The translations under genes were made by a program, and so were the position numbers. Below are positions 17,875-26,475 of a stretch of 64,000 nucleotides of DNA, piece after piece (the stretch's first letter is position 1; each line of letters begins with the position of its first letter). Below the pieces are notes generated by a model. That model was not told the origin of the DNA. It worked only from the letters and a program-made list of their open reading frames with translations, and did no database searches. This DNA comes from Kordia sp. SMS9 (GTDB lineage: Bacteria; Bacteroidota; Bacteroidia; Flavobacteriales; Flavobacteriaceae). The DNA lies in the NCBI RefSeq assembly GCF_003352465.1, contig NZ_CP031153.1, positions 2,842,987-2,906,986 of the forward strand, in the 5' to 3' direction.

Positions 17875-18909
17875 TTACAAACTTTCTACGTTGTTTTGAG
17901 CTTTCTTGGCTTCTAAGATCAAATAAAATTGAATTCCGAATAAAATTGCGGCTAAAACAATGTGGATGGTTTGTGTACCAAACGGAAAATCAAAGTAATA
18001 CATGGCAATTCCCGAAAGGATTTCCAGCGTTAATAAAACAAATACCCAATACATTTTTGTAAAGCCTAAAGCCAGTTTTCGGAAACGATACAACAACCAA
18101 ATATTCACCAATAAAACAACGATAGAAAACGTGCGGTGAATGTAAAAATCTAACTCCGGATTTGCCAACCACAACGATTGTGCATTTTCGCCCAGCGTTT
18201 TTACTTGTTCATCCACAAACTGTCGTACTTGTGTTCCTAAAATAATCTGAACCAACGTCAACACAATCGCAACATAGAGTAGTTTTGTACACGTTGCATC
18301 TGGCTTGTGTGCTTTCACTTTGCGTGAAGTGGCATGGACAATGTATAGCAATACGGCAACAATCAGCAACGCCATGACCATGTGAATCGTAATCTTAAAC
18401 GGCGCTAAGTTTGAATCTACTACCGTTTTTCCCAACCACGCTTGAAATCCCATACCTGCAACGGTAAAAAATGATAAAAATGTGATGATTTTTTTCTCTT
18501 TCCAAAACCAAAAAGAACCTACAAATAGCAGCAACGTAGCCAAACCAGCCAAGGCACCAAACAACCGATTGATATATTCTACCCAGGTGTGAAACGCGTT
18601 GAAAACTGCATAATCATGTTTTGTATACGCTTCCCAGTTTTCAATATTGAATGTCGTAGTAGTGGTAAAATCTTCTTTAGCAACTTGAAGCGCTTTGTCC
18701 ACAATAATGACCATACCATCTTCATAAAAATGATTCGGTTGCCATTGCAATTGCGCTTCTTCCGTTGGCGGAATGTAATACCCAAAACACTTTGGCCAAT
18801 CAGGACAGCCCATTCCGCTGCCTGTCATGCGTACCACTGCGCCCGCAATAATGACAATGTACACTAAAATTAAACTACCTTTTGCAATGTTGTGAAAATG
18901 CTGCTTCAT
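17875..18909 (-). CDS. ctaA: Heme A synthase (COX15/CtaA)
   Basis: 344-aa polytopic membrane protein with about eight hydrophobic helices. The first helix leads into VVRMTGSGMGCPDWPKCFG, the COX15/CtaA signature with a Cys pair. Heme-ligand His residues lie in AFHTWVEYINRLFGA, ITIHMVMALL, FYIHRTFSIVV and QTIHIVLAAIL. It oxidises the C8 methyl of heme O to the formyl of heme A for aa3-type cytochrome oxidase in the inner membrane. The large periplasmic loop between helices 1 and 2 (about 45-105) is typical of Bacteroidota members. Its start directly abuts the cca stop, so the genes are likely cotranscribed. Confidence 0.93.
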   Translation of the reverse strand: MKQHFHNIAKGSLILVYIVIIAGAVVRMTGSGMGCPDWPKCFGYYIPPTEEAQLQWQPNHFYEDGMVIIVDKALQVAKEDFTTTTTFNIENWEAYTKHDYAVFNAFHTWVEYINRLFGALAGLATLLLFVGSFWFWKEKKIITFLSFFTVAGMGFQAWLGKTVVDSNLAPFKITIHMVMALLIVAVLLYIVHATSRKVKAHKPDATCTKLLYVAIVLTLVQIILGTQVRQFVDEQVKTLGENAQSLWLANPELDFYIHRTFSIVVLLVNIWLLYRFRKLALGFTKMYWVFVLLTLEILSGIAMYYFDFPFGTQTIHIVLAAILFGIQFYLILEAKKAQNNVESL

Positions 18910-20334
18910 TTATCTTTCTGTATTTTCTACGAGTCCTAATTCTTTTCCTTTGGTAATCATATATGCGTGTGCCGCTTCGTATTCGTTGGGAATTTCGCCT
19001 TCTAAAATTGCTTCTTTAATGGCGTGTTTTATGATTCCGATTTCTCGGGAAGGCTTCAAGTTAAAAGTCTGCATGATTTCTTCACCCGAAACTGGTGGCT
19101 GAAAATTACGCACATGATCACGTTCTTCAACTTCCACGATTTTTTCACGAACCATTTTAAAGTTGTTGTGATATCTTTCGAATTTTTTTGGGTTTTTCGT
19201 GGTGATGTCTGCTTCGCACAATGTCATTAAATCATCTACATAATCGCTTGCATCAAATACCAAACGTCGTACGGCAGAATCGGTCACACCATCTTGTGAT
19301 AGTACAATTGGTCGCGAACTCATCGTGACCATTTTTTGAACAAATTTCATTTTATCATTCAATGGCATGTGCAAACGCTTGAAGAGTTTGTACACCATTT
19401 TTCCACCGATAAATTCGTGTCCGTGAAATGTCCAACCCGCTTTTTTGGTAAACTTTTTGGTCGGAGCTTTTCCAATATCGTGCAACAACGCTGCCCAACG
19501 CAACCAAACATTGTCCGTATTTGGACAGATATTATCCACAACTTCTAACGTGTGATAAAAATTGTCTTTATGTCGTTGTCCTTCTTTTTCGTCAATTCCT
19601 TTTAGTGCAACTAATTCTGGAAGAATGTAGGGTAAAAGCTTTGTTTTTTCTAACAAAATAAAACCTATAGAAGGTTGGTTGCTCATCAGAATTTTATTCA
19701 ATTCTACGACAATACGTTCTTTTGAAATAATCTTGATACGATCCGCATTTCGTGTAATTGCTTCGAGTGAAACTGGATCAATGGTAAAATGTAATTGCGT
19801 TGCAAATCGCACTGCGCGCATCATACGCAACGGATCGTCCGAATAGGTAATATCGGGATCGAGCGGCGTTACAATTCGTTTATCTGCCAAATCTTGTAGA
19901 CCATTGAATGGATCGAGCAAATCGCCAAACGTATCTTCGTTCAAACTCAGTGCCATGGCATTGATCGTAAAATCACGTCGATCTTGATCGTCTTGCAATG
20001 TTCCGTTTTCTACCGCAGGATTTCTACTGCCGCGTTCGTAACTTTCTTTGCGTGCGCCTACAAATTCGACTTCAATTTCTTTGGTTTTAATCATGGCAGT
20101 ACCATAATTTTTAAACACTTGCACTTTCGGTTTGTTTGGTAAGAGTGAAGCTACTTTTTTTGCGAGTTCGATTCCGCTGCCTACAGCGACTACGTCAATA
20201 TCTTTTGCATCGCCACGTTTCAATAGAAAATCGCGCACAAAACCGCCAATTACATAGGTTTCTAATTGTAATTCACTAGCTGCTTTGGAAATGGTTGAAA
20301 ATATGTTGAGTTGTAAGGCTTCTTTGTAATTCAT
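18910..20334 (-). CDS. cca: CCA-adding tRNA nucleotidyltransferase with HD domain
   Basis: 474 aa. The N-terminal class II nucleotidyltransferase head has GGFVRDFLL and [10 protein letters not shown] (metal-binding Asp pair), then [27 protein letters not shown] and [16 protein letters not shown], the nucleotide-selection region. A C-terminal HD hydrolase domain is visible ([26 protein letters not shown]). Family role: adds or repairs the 3' CCA of tRNA; the HD domain gives phosphatase/phosphodiesterase activity in characterised homologues. It could instead be an A- or CC-adding version, since single-enzyme and split types cannot be told apart by eye. It is followed without a gap by ctaA. Confidence 0.92.
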   Translation of the reverse strand: MNYKEALQLNIFSTISKAASELQLETYVIGGFVRDFLLKRGDAKDIDVVAVGSGIELAKKVASLLPNKPKVQVFKNYGTAMIKTKEIEVEFVGARKESYERGSRNPAVENGTLQDDQDRRDFTINAMALSLNEDTFGDLLDPFNGLQDLADKRIVTPLDPDITYSDDPLRMMRAVRFATQLHFTIDPVSLEAITRNADRIKIISKERIVVELNKILMSNQPSIGFILLEKTKLLPYILPELVALKGIDEKEGQRHKDNFYHTLEVVDNICPNTDNVWLRWAALLHDIGKAPTKKFTKKAGWTFHGHEFIGGKMVYKLFKRLHMPLNDKMKFVQKMVTMSSRPIVLSQDGVTDSAVRRLVFDASDYVDDLMTLCEADITTKNPKKFERYHNNFKMVREKIVEVEERDHVRNFQPPVSGEEIMQTFNLKPSREIGIIKHAIKEAILEGEIPNEYEAAHAYMITKGKELGLVENTER

Positions 20335-20392
20335 TCGGCACTATAATTGGAATGCAAATTTACGAATGTTTTCGGTATTTTTTGTAAAGTCT

Positions 20393-20491
20393 TTTAGTAA
20401 AGTCGGGAGACTTTACTAAACTTCTTTTTGTGTATGCTTTGTAATGTTTTCATGTGATGTTTTGTAAAGTCTCCCGACTTCACAAAACATC
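20393..20491. repeat. Pair of hairpins sharing GTAAAGTC/GACTT, in opposite orientation
   Basis: TTTAGTAAAGTC (20393-20404), loop GGGA and its exact complement form a 12-bp stem. At 20456-20491 a 16-bp stem (one mismatch) with loop TCCC contains the same stem sequence in reverse-complement orientation, so the halves can also pair with each other. The second hairpin touches the tsaC stop codon. It is probably a processing or termination structure between tsaC and cca, or a REP-type remnant. Confidence 0.65.
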
Positions 20492-21050
20492 ACTTCCTAA
20501 TAATCTTAATTTCTCCGTTGGTACGCAATTGAATGATCGTTGACGGTTCTGCTGCTTTTTTATCATCTTTTAAATTCACAATATAATCTACGCCGTTTTT
20601 GATGCCGTTGCTGATTTCAGCAAAAGATGTTGGCGTGGGTTGTCCGCTGATATTTGCAGAAGTAGATACAATCGGGCGTTTGAATTTACGAATGAGTTTT
20701 TGGCAAAATTCATCATCAGGAATACGAATGGCAAGTGTTTTATCTGTTGCAACAAGATTTTCCGCAATTCCTACAGGATTGTCATAAATAATTGTGGTGG
20801 GTTTGTCAGTAGCTTCTAGGAGATCATACGCAACTTCGGGAATTTCCTCAATAAAACGTTCCAACATGCGCGTATCACTGACCAAACAGATTAACGCTTT
20901 GCTTTCTTCGCGGTTTTTTAAAGTATAAATTTTTTGAACGGCTGCCGGATTTGTAGCATCGCAACCCAATCCCCAAACGGTATCAGTAGGATATAAAATG
21001 GTGTTTCCCAACTGCAACTGTTCCAAGGTTTTTAGAATTTCTTCCGTCAT
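20490..21050 (-). CDS. L-threonylcarbamoyladenylate synthase (Sua5/YciO/YrdC family)
   Basis: 186 aa. GNTILYPTDTVWGLGCDA and IYTLKNREESKAL are the RNA- and ATP-binding signatures of YrdC-fold proteins; AIRIPDD and RPIVSTSANISGQPT complete the fold. It makes the threonylcarbamoyl-AMP used for the t6A37 modification of ANN-decoding tRNAs, in the cytoplasm. It lacks the C-terminal Sua5 domain, so it is the short TsaC/YciO form. The first bases overlap the stop of the upstream glycosyltransferase by 4 bp. YciO and TsaC cannot be separated with certainty by eye. Confidence 0.9.
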   Translation of the reverse strand: MTEEILKTLEQLQLGNTILYPTDTVWGLGCDATNPAAVQKIYTLKNREESKALICLVSDTRMLERFIEEIPEVAYDLLEATDKPTTIIYDNPVGIAENLVATDKTLAIRIPDDEFCQKLIRKFKRPIVSTSANISGQPTPTSFAEISNGIKNGVDYIVNLKDDKKAAEPSTIIQLRTNGEIKIIRK

Positions 21051-21955
21051 GATTCAAATCGAATTTGCTGTTGTTGTTTTAATGATTTTGACAAATGTGC
21101 GCCTTTCCAAACCAGCGAAAGCATGAACCATTTTTTTGGCTTGATAAGAAAGCTCAAGCAAAAATACGTTCTAATAAAAAGATATTTGGCGTGCGAATAA
21201 TTTTTTTTAATCACATATAAATGTGAAATCATGCCTTCTTTGCTAATGGCTTTTGAAACGCCAGTACTCACACCTTGATAATGCAAAATTTTGGCTTCGG
21301 GCACCAATACACTTGAGAATCCTTTCTGTCGTAAACGGAAACAGATGTCCATTTCTTCAAAATAGAGAAAAATATTCGTGTCAAATCCGCCAACAGCTTC
21401 AAAAGCTTCTCGTCTGAAAAACATAAAAGCTCCATTGACAAAGTTGACTGAAACAGGTTCTGTATATGCTGTTTTGCGTTTTGGGAATTGTGAAGCCCAG
21501 TTTTTCTCCAAAAAGCTACGTCCTAATAACAACTTGCGAATACCTTTGTCATGATCAAACGAAATCACATGCTTATTGTGTTCGTCATAGTTTTGTGCCG
21601 TTGTCACACCAATATTTGGATGGTTTTCCATATAGTTGTGTAAAATGAACAAGCAATCGTTGAGCAACATCGCATCATTATTCAAGAATAAAATATATGT
21701 TCCGTTGGTAAATTGTGCGCCAAACATATTTCCGCCACCAAAACCTGTATTGATCACGCTTCTGTGCAATGAAATATGATCGTGTTTTGGAAAGTTTTCG
21801 TGTAGATGCGCATAATCTTCAGGGTTGGAATTGTTATCCACGACTACAATTTCATACGACAGTGTTTTGTCGGTAAATTTAATCACAGAATTGATACATT
21901 CTAAGGTGTATGTTGCCGTGTTGTAATTGATGATAACAATCGAAATATCTTTCAT
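21047..21955 (-). CDS. Family 2 glycosyltransferase (WbbL/rhamnosyltransferase-like)
   Basis: 302 aa, GT-A fold. MKDISIVIINYNTATYTLECI and EIVVVDNNSNP give the nucleotide-binding start, YILFLNNDAML the DxD-like metal site, and FVNGAFMFFRREAFEAVGGFD with YFEEMDICFRLRQKGF the acceptor/catalytic ED motif of rhamnosyltransferase-type enzymes. A weakly hydrophobic, basic C-terminus (TYFCLSFLIKPKKWF) suggests membrane association. It marks the left end of the envelope-glycan gene region and overlaps tsaC by 4 bp. Donor and acceptor sugars cannot be read from sequence. Confidence 0.9.
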   Translation of the reverse strand: MKDISIVIINYNTATYTLECINSVIKFTDKTLSYEIVVVDNNSNPEDYAHLHENFPKHDHISLHRSVINTGFGGGNMFGAQFTNGTYILFLNNDAMLLNDCLFILHNYMENHPNIGVTTAQNYDEHNKHVISFDHDKGIRKLLLGRSFLEKNWASQFPKRKTAYTEPVSVNFVNGAFMFFRREAFEAVGGFDTNIFLYFEEMDICFRLRQKGFSSVLVPEAKILHYQGVSTGVSKAISKEGMISHLYVIKKNYSHAKYLFIRTYFCLSFLIKPKKWFMLSLVWKGAHLSKSLKQQQQIRFES

Positions 21956-22001
21956 AAATGTAGTTGTTTGGCAAAATTACATAAATTTAGGTTGAATTTT
22001 A

Positions 22002-22009
22002 TACTTTTG
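22002..22009 (+). promoter_or_regulatory. Bacteroidota-type -7 box
   Basis: TACTTTTG matches TAnnTTTG, 20 bp before the methyltransferase start codon. A clear -33 TTTG at the usual spacing is not seen. Confidence 0.35.
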
Positions 22010-22029
22010 CGGAAACACAAACCACAAAT

Positions 22030-22626
22030 ATGGGACTTCGCTCAAAATTTAAAAAATACCTTTTACACAAAAGATTGCCGATAGAAACCTATGTGCCAAT
22101 CAAAAAGACCAAGCCAGAAAAGATGAAGGAAATGGTGACTGCTTGGGCAGGACTCGAATTGATTATTGAAGATATTTTAGAACGCTTCAATATTGGTCGC
22201 GACTCTTGTATTGAATTTGGTGTAGAATTTGGCTATTCTTCGGTCGTATTTTCTAACTATTTTAAGGAAGTAAAAGGAATTGATATTTTTATTGGGGATG
22301 AACATACCGATCATAAAGGTGATCATTACGAAAAGACAAAAGCGTCTTTAGCGGAATATAAAAATATTGAGTTGATCAGGTCAGATTACCGCGACTGGAT
22401 TGCAAAAGACGAGAAGCAATACAATTTTTCGCATGTAGATATTGTACACAATTACAAAGAAACGTACGAATGCGGATTGTGGGCAGCACAGCATAGTGAA
22501 TGTACTGTTTTTCATGATACGGAAAGTTTTCCAGAAGTGCGCCGTGCTGTCATTGACATTGCGAAAGCTACGGGAAAGCGTGTGTACAATTATCCGCATT
22601 GCAACGGATTGGGAATTATTGTGTAA
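22030..22626 (+). CDS. Class I SAM-dependent methyltransferase-like protein
   Basis: 198 aa. CIEFGVEFGYSSVVFSNYF matches motif I (E-x-G-x-x-x-G) of the Methyltransferase_24/CmcI-like group; VKGIDIFIGDEHTD follows as motif II and FHDTE is a late metal-site-like motif. These enzymes often methylate sugars or small glycan substrates. The next gene begins six bases after its stop with a TTG, so both form a short operon ended by a hairpin at 23587. Substrate unknown; a role in modifying LOS sugars is inferred from the neighbourhood. Confidence 0.75.
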   Translation: MGLRSKFKKYLLHKRLPIETYVPIKKTKPEKMKEMVTAWAGLELIIEDILERFNIGRDSCIEFGVEFGYSSVVFSNYFKEVKGIDIFIGDEHTDHKGDHYEKTKASLAEYKNIELIRSDYRDWIAKDEKQYNFSHVDIVHNYKETYECGLWAAQHSECTVFHDTESFPEVRRAVIDIAKATGKRVYNYPHCNGLGIIV

Positions 22627-22632
22627 TTTCTG

Positions 22633-23583
22633 TTGAAATCTTCTAAAAAAATACTCATCATTGCGCCTTTTGCATTTGGTTATACGTCCCATATTCAAAA
22701 GGCTTTGCAACAATACGAAGGTGTGGACGCGCAGATTTTGTATTTGGATCAACCTGCGTTTCAGTATAAAAATACGCTTCACAAAGCGCAGAATTTTTTT
22801 TCAAAATTGATTTTCGGAAAGAATTTTAAAAAGACGTTTGTCACTGACAGAATCAAAGCTTCCATAAAAGAACTTGGGCAACAAGATGAAATTTTTATCA
22901 TTCGTCCAGATATGTTATCGGATGATTTGTTACAGTTTATCAAAAGTCACACTGAAAAATTTATCGCCTATTATTATGATAGCACGCGTCGTTTTCCGCG
23001 AAAAGTGGACATTATTTCGATGTTTGATACAGTATACAGTTATGACCGATTGGATGTAGAGAAATACAACTTGTCTTTTTTGACGAATTATATTTTTGAA
23101 GAAAGCAATCATGCGGAATTTGAGGACCAGTTTTTTAATATTTCAACGAACGATTACCGTTTTCCTCTGATAGAAAATTTAGCCAACTACTTGAAACAAC
23201 ACGGTTGGACGTACAATATTCAAGTCTACAACGGAAGCGACATGCCAGCGAAATATGTAAAGATCATTACGAAGCAAAAAAGTATTCAAGAAGTTTCGCA
23301 AATGATTCAGAAAGCGAAGATTATTGTGGAAATTCAACGAACGGAACAAGTTGGTTTGTCATTCCGTATTTTTGAAGCGTTGGGACATCGCAAAAAACTT
23401 ATTACAACCAATAAAGATATTGTCAATTACGATTTTTACCATCCACAAAACATTCTCGTTGTAGACGAACACAATATTGAAATTCCAGAAACTTTTGTGA
23501 CTTCTGAATATGTAGAAATTGACGAGAAGATTCTATCCAAATACAGAATTAAAAATTGGGTACAACCTATCTTTGACTTATAA
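22633..23583 (+). CDS. GT-B-like putative glycosyltransferase (CgeB-type layout)
   Basis: 316 aa, translated from TTG 22633; no other start precedes the conserved N-terminus. KKILIIAPFAFGYTSHIQKAL looks like the N-lobe of a GT-B fold, and EQVGLSFRIFEALGHRKKLITTNKDI resembles the C-lobe donor site of CgeB-like glycosyltransferases (E-A-L-x-x-G-K/R). DEIFIIRPDML and FIAYYYDSTRRFP also fit that group. It probably transfers a sugar in the LOS or capsule pathway, but a non-glycosyltransferase role is possible. Separated from the methyltransferase by six bases. Confidence 0.65.
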   Translation: MKSSKKILIIAPFAFGYTSHIQKALQQYEGVDAQILYLDQPAFQYKNTLHKAQNFFSKLIFGKNFKKTFVTDRIKASIKELGQQDEIFIIRPDMLSDDLLQFIKSHTEKFIAYYYDSTRRFPRKVDIISMFDTVYSYDRLDVEKYNLSFLTNYIFEESNHAEFEDQFFNISTNDYRFPLIENLANYLKQHGWTYNIQVYNGSDMPAKYVKIITKQKSIQEVSQMIQKAKIIVEIQRTEQVGLSFRIFEALGHRKKLITTNKDIVNYDFYHPQNILVVDEHNIEIPETFVTSEYVEIDEKILSKYRIKNWVQPIFDL

Positions 23584-23586
23584 AAA

Positions 23587-23618
23587 AACCATTGTCACTT
23601 TCGCAACAATGGTGTTTT
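23587..23618 (+). terminator. Terminator after the methyltransferase/GT-B operon
   Basis: ACCATTGT (23588-23595), a 10-nt loop and ACAATGGT (23606-23613) followed by GTTTT. The loop reuses the word CACTTTCGC. Confidence 0.6.
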
Positions 23619-23673
23619 GCCTAAATACTAAATAAAATTAAGACATTACAAGATGTCTACAGGGTGCTATTTT

Positions 23674-24270
23674 TTATTGACGTGTGTATATCATTGTCAC
23701 ATTTCCTTGATAGGATTCCACAGTGCCATCGGTTCTTAAAATTTCGTTGAAACTGAAAAATACCGATTGCGATGGGAACACAAATGTCATTGTTTGTTCA
23801 TTATTAGAAAGTGTTGCGGTAAATTCTACTGTTCCAGAATAGCAAAAGCGTATCGTATTTCCTTCTTGTGTATATGTAGGTAACAAACCGTCACCAATTC
23901 CACATGAAATTTGTTGTGAGAGGTTTCCATTTCCATCATCAATCACAGATAGAAAAAAGTTGTCATAAACTGGATTGGAAGCTTTAAAATTGTCTCTAAA
24001 AAGAATAACTCCATCGCAATTAACTTCTGCTAGTAATTCATTAGAAAAAACACCGTCCCCATTTCCATCTATGGGTGTTTCAATCATAACACTTGTACGT
24101 ATCCAAGTACTTCCTAAAATCGTTGGAGGATTCGTAGGATCTGGAGTGCAAATATCTTGTTGTTGTGTTGTATTTTCGGTAGTTGCGGTAATTAAATCGG
24201 ACTCCACGTCATCAACATTACAAGCAGAAAGGATTCCTAGTAAAACTGTGGTAAAAAGTAACTTTTTCAT
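23674..24270 (-). CDS. Lipocalin-like secreted lipoprotein
   Basis: 198 aa. MKKLLFTTVLLGILSAC is a lipoprotein signal with the lipobox ending at Cys17. After an acidic/Thr linker the mature part (TWIRTSVMIET to the C-terminus) is beta-rich with repeated FCYSGTVEFTATLSNN and MTFVFPSQSVFF strands, as in the small lipocalin-like lipoproteins of Flavobacteriaceae. It includes GNGDGVFSNELL, an EF-like Asp loop. Function unknown; probably anchored in the outer membrane. Stands alone between two transcripts. Confidence 0.7.
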   Translation of the reverse strand: MKKLLFTTVLLGILSACNVDDVESDLITATTENTTQQQDICTPDPTNPPTILGSTWIRTSVMIETPIDGNGDGVFSNELLAEVNCDGVILFRDNFKASNPVYDNFFLSVIDDGNGNLSQQISCGIGDGLLPTYTQEGNTIRFCYSGTVEFTATLSNNEQTMTFVFPSQSVFFSFNEILRTDGTVESYQGNVTMIYTRQ

Positions 24271-24394
24271 AGTGGTATTGGTTTTAATTTATACATTGTA
24301 GATGTTTTTCAACAAAAATGGTTGCGTTGTTGTTCAGTAAATTTTTTGTTGAATGTCAAATATGACTAATGCCTAAAACCAACTACCTGAAAAA

Positions 24395-25462
24395 TTACAG
24401 TAAACTTCGGTATACGTTCTCGTATTCTTTTGCCGTCGCATTCCAATCAAAACTTTTGGCGCGTTTGATGTATGCTTCTTCGTAGACTTTTTTGTTCGTT
24501 TCAAACGTGTGCATTCCGTTTTCTAAAACTTTCGCCATATATTCTGCATCATATTGATCCCAAAAGAAAGCATGATCGCCACCAATTTCGGGTAAGGATG
24601 TTTTGTTTGATAAGAACACAGGTTTTCCAAAACGCATGGCTTCAATTGGCGGAATTCCAAACCCTTCTCGCAACGACGGAAATACAAAAGCTGCACAGTT
24701 TTGCAAGTAATATTGTTTGTCTGTGTCGCCAATTTTTCCTGTAATGATGACGCGCTCTTGTAAGTTGTGTTTTTGAATGGTTTCTGCGAGTTTTCCAGCA
24801 GCGTATTCGGTATTGTTGTTTCCCGAAAGGATTAGATTAAATTCTGGTAATAGTGCGAGCATTTCTACTAAAGTGTGGAAGTTTTTGCGCGGTGTGAATT
24901 CGCCAATACTAAACAAATAGGGTTTATCAGACACCAATTTCGGCTGATAGTTTTCAGGAAGCGTCACGTCACGAATCGGATTTCCGTTGTAAATCACATA
25001 TTCGGGAACGTTTGGCACGTTAAAATGTGCATGAGTTGATGCTTTCGCGAAATTTGAAATATACGTAATTGCGTTGCTTCTTTCTAGTTTTTCACGAAAA
25101 CGGATATTGCGTTCGTGGTTCATATCGCTCGATTCTTCTTCAATAAAGTTTACATCGTGAACCGTCAGCAAATACGGAATGTCGTGATATGGTTCAATCT
25201 TAATATTTTGATTCAACGAATGCCACAAATCGTACTTTTTCCGAATGCGTAACAACGGATAACGACGAAATGATTGATACTTTTTATAGTCAAAATAATC
25301 GCCAAATTCGCTTTGAAGCTTGCTGAGGTTTTTCGCGTGAAGCGTCATTTTAAAATCGTCAATTTGCGCTTCATACAACCCTTTTATCAAATGATAATTG
25401 AATTGTCCAAAGCCAAAATGCAAGTTCTTGATGTTGTGAGATTCTAAAAAAACGTTTTTCAT
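24395..25462 (-). CDS. Family 4 glycosyltransferase
   Basis: 355 aa, GT-B fold. The C-lobe shows PYLFSIGEFTPRKNFHTLVEML, LILSGNN, RVIITGKIGDTDKQYYLQNC, and the E-x7-E donor motif FPSLREGFGIPPIEAMRFGKPV followed by TSLPEIGGDHAFFWD. This is characteristic of GT4 retaining transferases that use nucleotide-activated hexoses. It lies three bases from a GT2 gene on the same strand, so both act in one glycan pathway, most likely LOS core or O-unit assembly at the cytoplasmic face. Confidence 0.92.
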   Translation of the reverse strand: MKNVFLESHNIKNLHFGFGQFNYHLIKGLYEAQIDDFKMTLHAKNLSKLQSEFGDYFDYKKYQSFRRYPLLRIRKKYDLWHSLNQNIKIEPYHDIPYLLTVHDVNFIEEESSDMNHERNIRFREKLERSNAITYISNFAKASTHAHFNVPNVPEYVIYNGNPIRDVTLPENYQPKLVSDKPYLFSIGEFTPRKNFHTLVEMLALLPEFNLILSGNNNTEYAAGKLAETIQKHNLQERVIITGKIGDTDKQYYLQNCAAFVFPSLREGFGIPPIEAMRFGKPVFLSNKTSLPEIGGDHAFFWDQYDAEYMAKVLENGMHTFETNKKVYEEAYIKRAKSFDWNATAKEYENVYRSLL

Positions 25463-25465
25463 CAG

Positions 25466-26221
25466 TTAGTCAATTTTTCGGTACAGCGTCCACAATTGCA
25501 AATAACGTTTAAATACCGAAAACGCATGCACATAACATAAAATAAAACCTTCTTTTCCGTCCAAAATTCCCAAACGCAAAAAGTATTGGTGTACAAAACG
25601 ATACCAAGGACGAAAGATGAAATGATACGCGTTGGGACGCACATTTTTTTTGTACAAAGCTTCCGCTTGCAAACGACTGTACTGACTCAGTTTTTCATTA
25701 TAATTGTCAAAACTTTTATAGGTTTGATGCGCTACTGAATTTTTGAGTTTTCCAATTTTTTCGGTAGTTTCAATCGTTTCATGAACAGGTTTTCCGTTGT
25801 AGCGACCGTATTTTTTATGGAACAATCGCACCGAAACATCCGTTTGAAATCCACTGTATTTCATGCGTTTTCCCATGAAGTGAAAATCGCGTTTTACATG
25901 ATAAACTTTCATCGGATTCTCTGAATTTACAGTCGCAACAATTTCGTCGGCAAGTGCTTTTGGGACTTCTTCATCCAAATCAAAAAACGTAATCCAATCG
26001 TATGAAGCTTGTTCAATAGCAAAGTTTTTTTGTGATGAAAAATCGTCAAATGTGCGTTGTAATAAAGTTACGTTGTGCTTTTTAGCGAGTTCTACGGTTT
26101 TATCCGTGCTAAACGAATCGACAATGATAATTTCATCAGCAAAGGAAAGTTGGGCAATATATGTTGAAATATTGTCTTCCTCATTATACGTAATGGCTAA
26201 AGCACTAATTTTTGTGTTCAT
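25466..26221 (-). CDS. Family 2 glycosyltransferase (WaaE/KdtX-like)
   Basis: 251 aa. ISALAITYNEEDNISTYIAQL, ADEIIIVDSFSTDKTVELAKKH, FDDFSSQKNFAIEQASYDWI and FFDLDEEVP are the hallmarks of the WaaE/KdtX-type GT2 subgroup that adds glucose or related sugars to the inner LPS core. The C-terminal half has paired aromatic/basic helices that bind the membrane. Start ATG 26221. A closely similar paralogue lies at 29354-30091 (same VDSFSTD and F..FS.QKN blocks). Confidence 0.9.
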   Translation of the reverse strand: MNTKISALAITYNEEDNISTYIAQLSFADEIIIVDSFSTDKTVELAKKHNVTLLQRTFDDFSSQKNFAIEQASYDWITFFDLDEEVPKALADEIVATVNSENPMKVYHVKRDFHFMGKRMKYSGFQTDVSVRLFHKKYGRYNGKPVHETIETTEKIGKLKNSVAHQTYKSFDNYNEKLSQYSRLQAEALYKKNVRPNAYHFIFRPWYRFVHQYFLRLGILDGKEGFILCYVHAFSVFKRYLQLWTLYRKID

Positions 26222-26475
26222 ATATGAATGAAGCTGCTTTTATACTTTGAAAGTTCTGCAACAGCGACAAAAGTACTAATTTTAGATAGAATATATAGTT
26301 GCAAATATACGCAGTACGGAAAGTCATATCAGAATACATGGCATTCAGAACATTTTTAGTTGCAATTAGAACATTAAAATTTATTGTGAAGTGTATTTTA
26401 TTAATTTGAATGAAGTTAATTTCTTATAAAATCGTAAGAAAAACAATTATTAACCTCAAATAAAACCAAATTAGT

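Noticed and set aside
22381..22782. 133-codon minus-strand frame
   Set aside because: Antisense to the methyltransferase and GT-B-like genes, which have clear family motifs on the plus strand.
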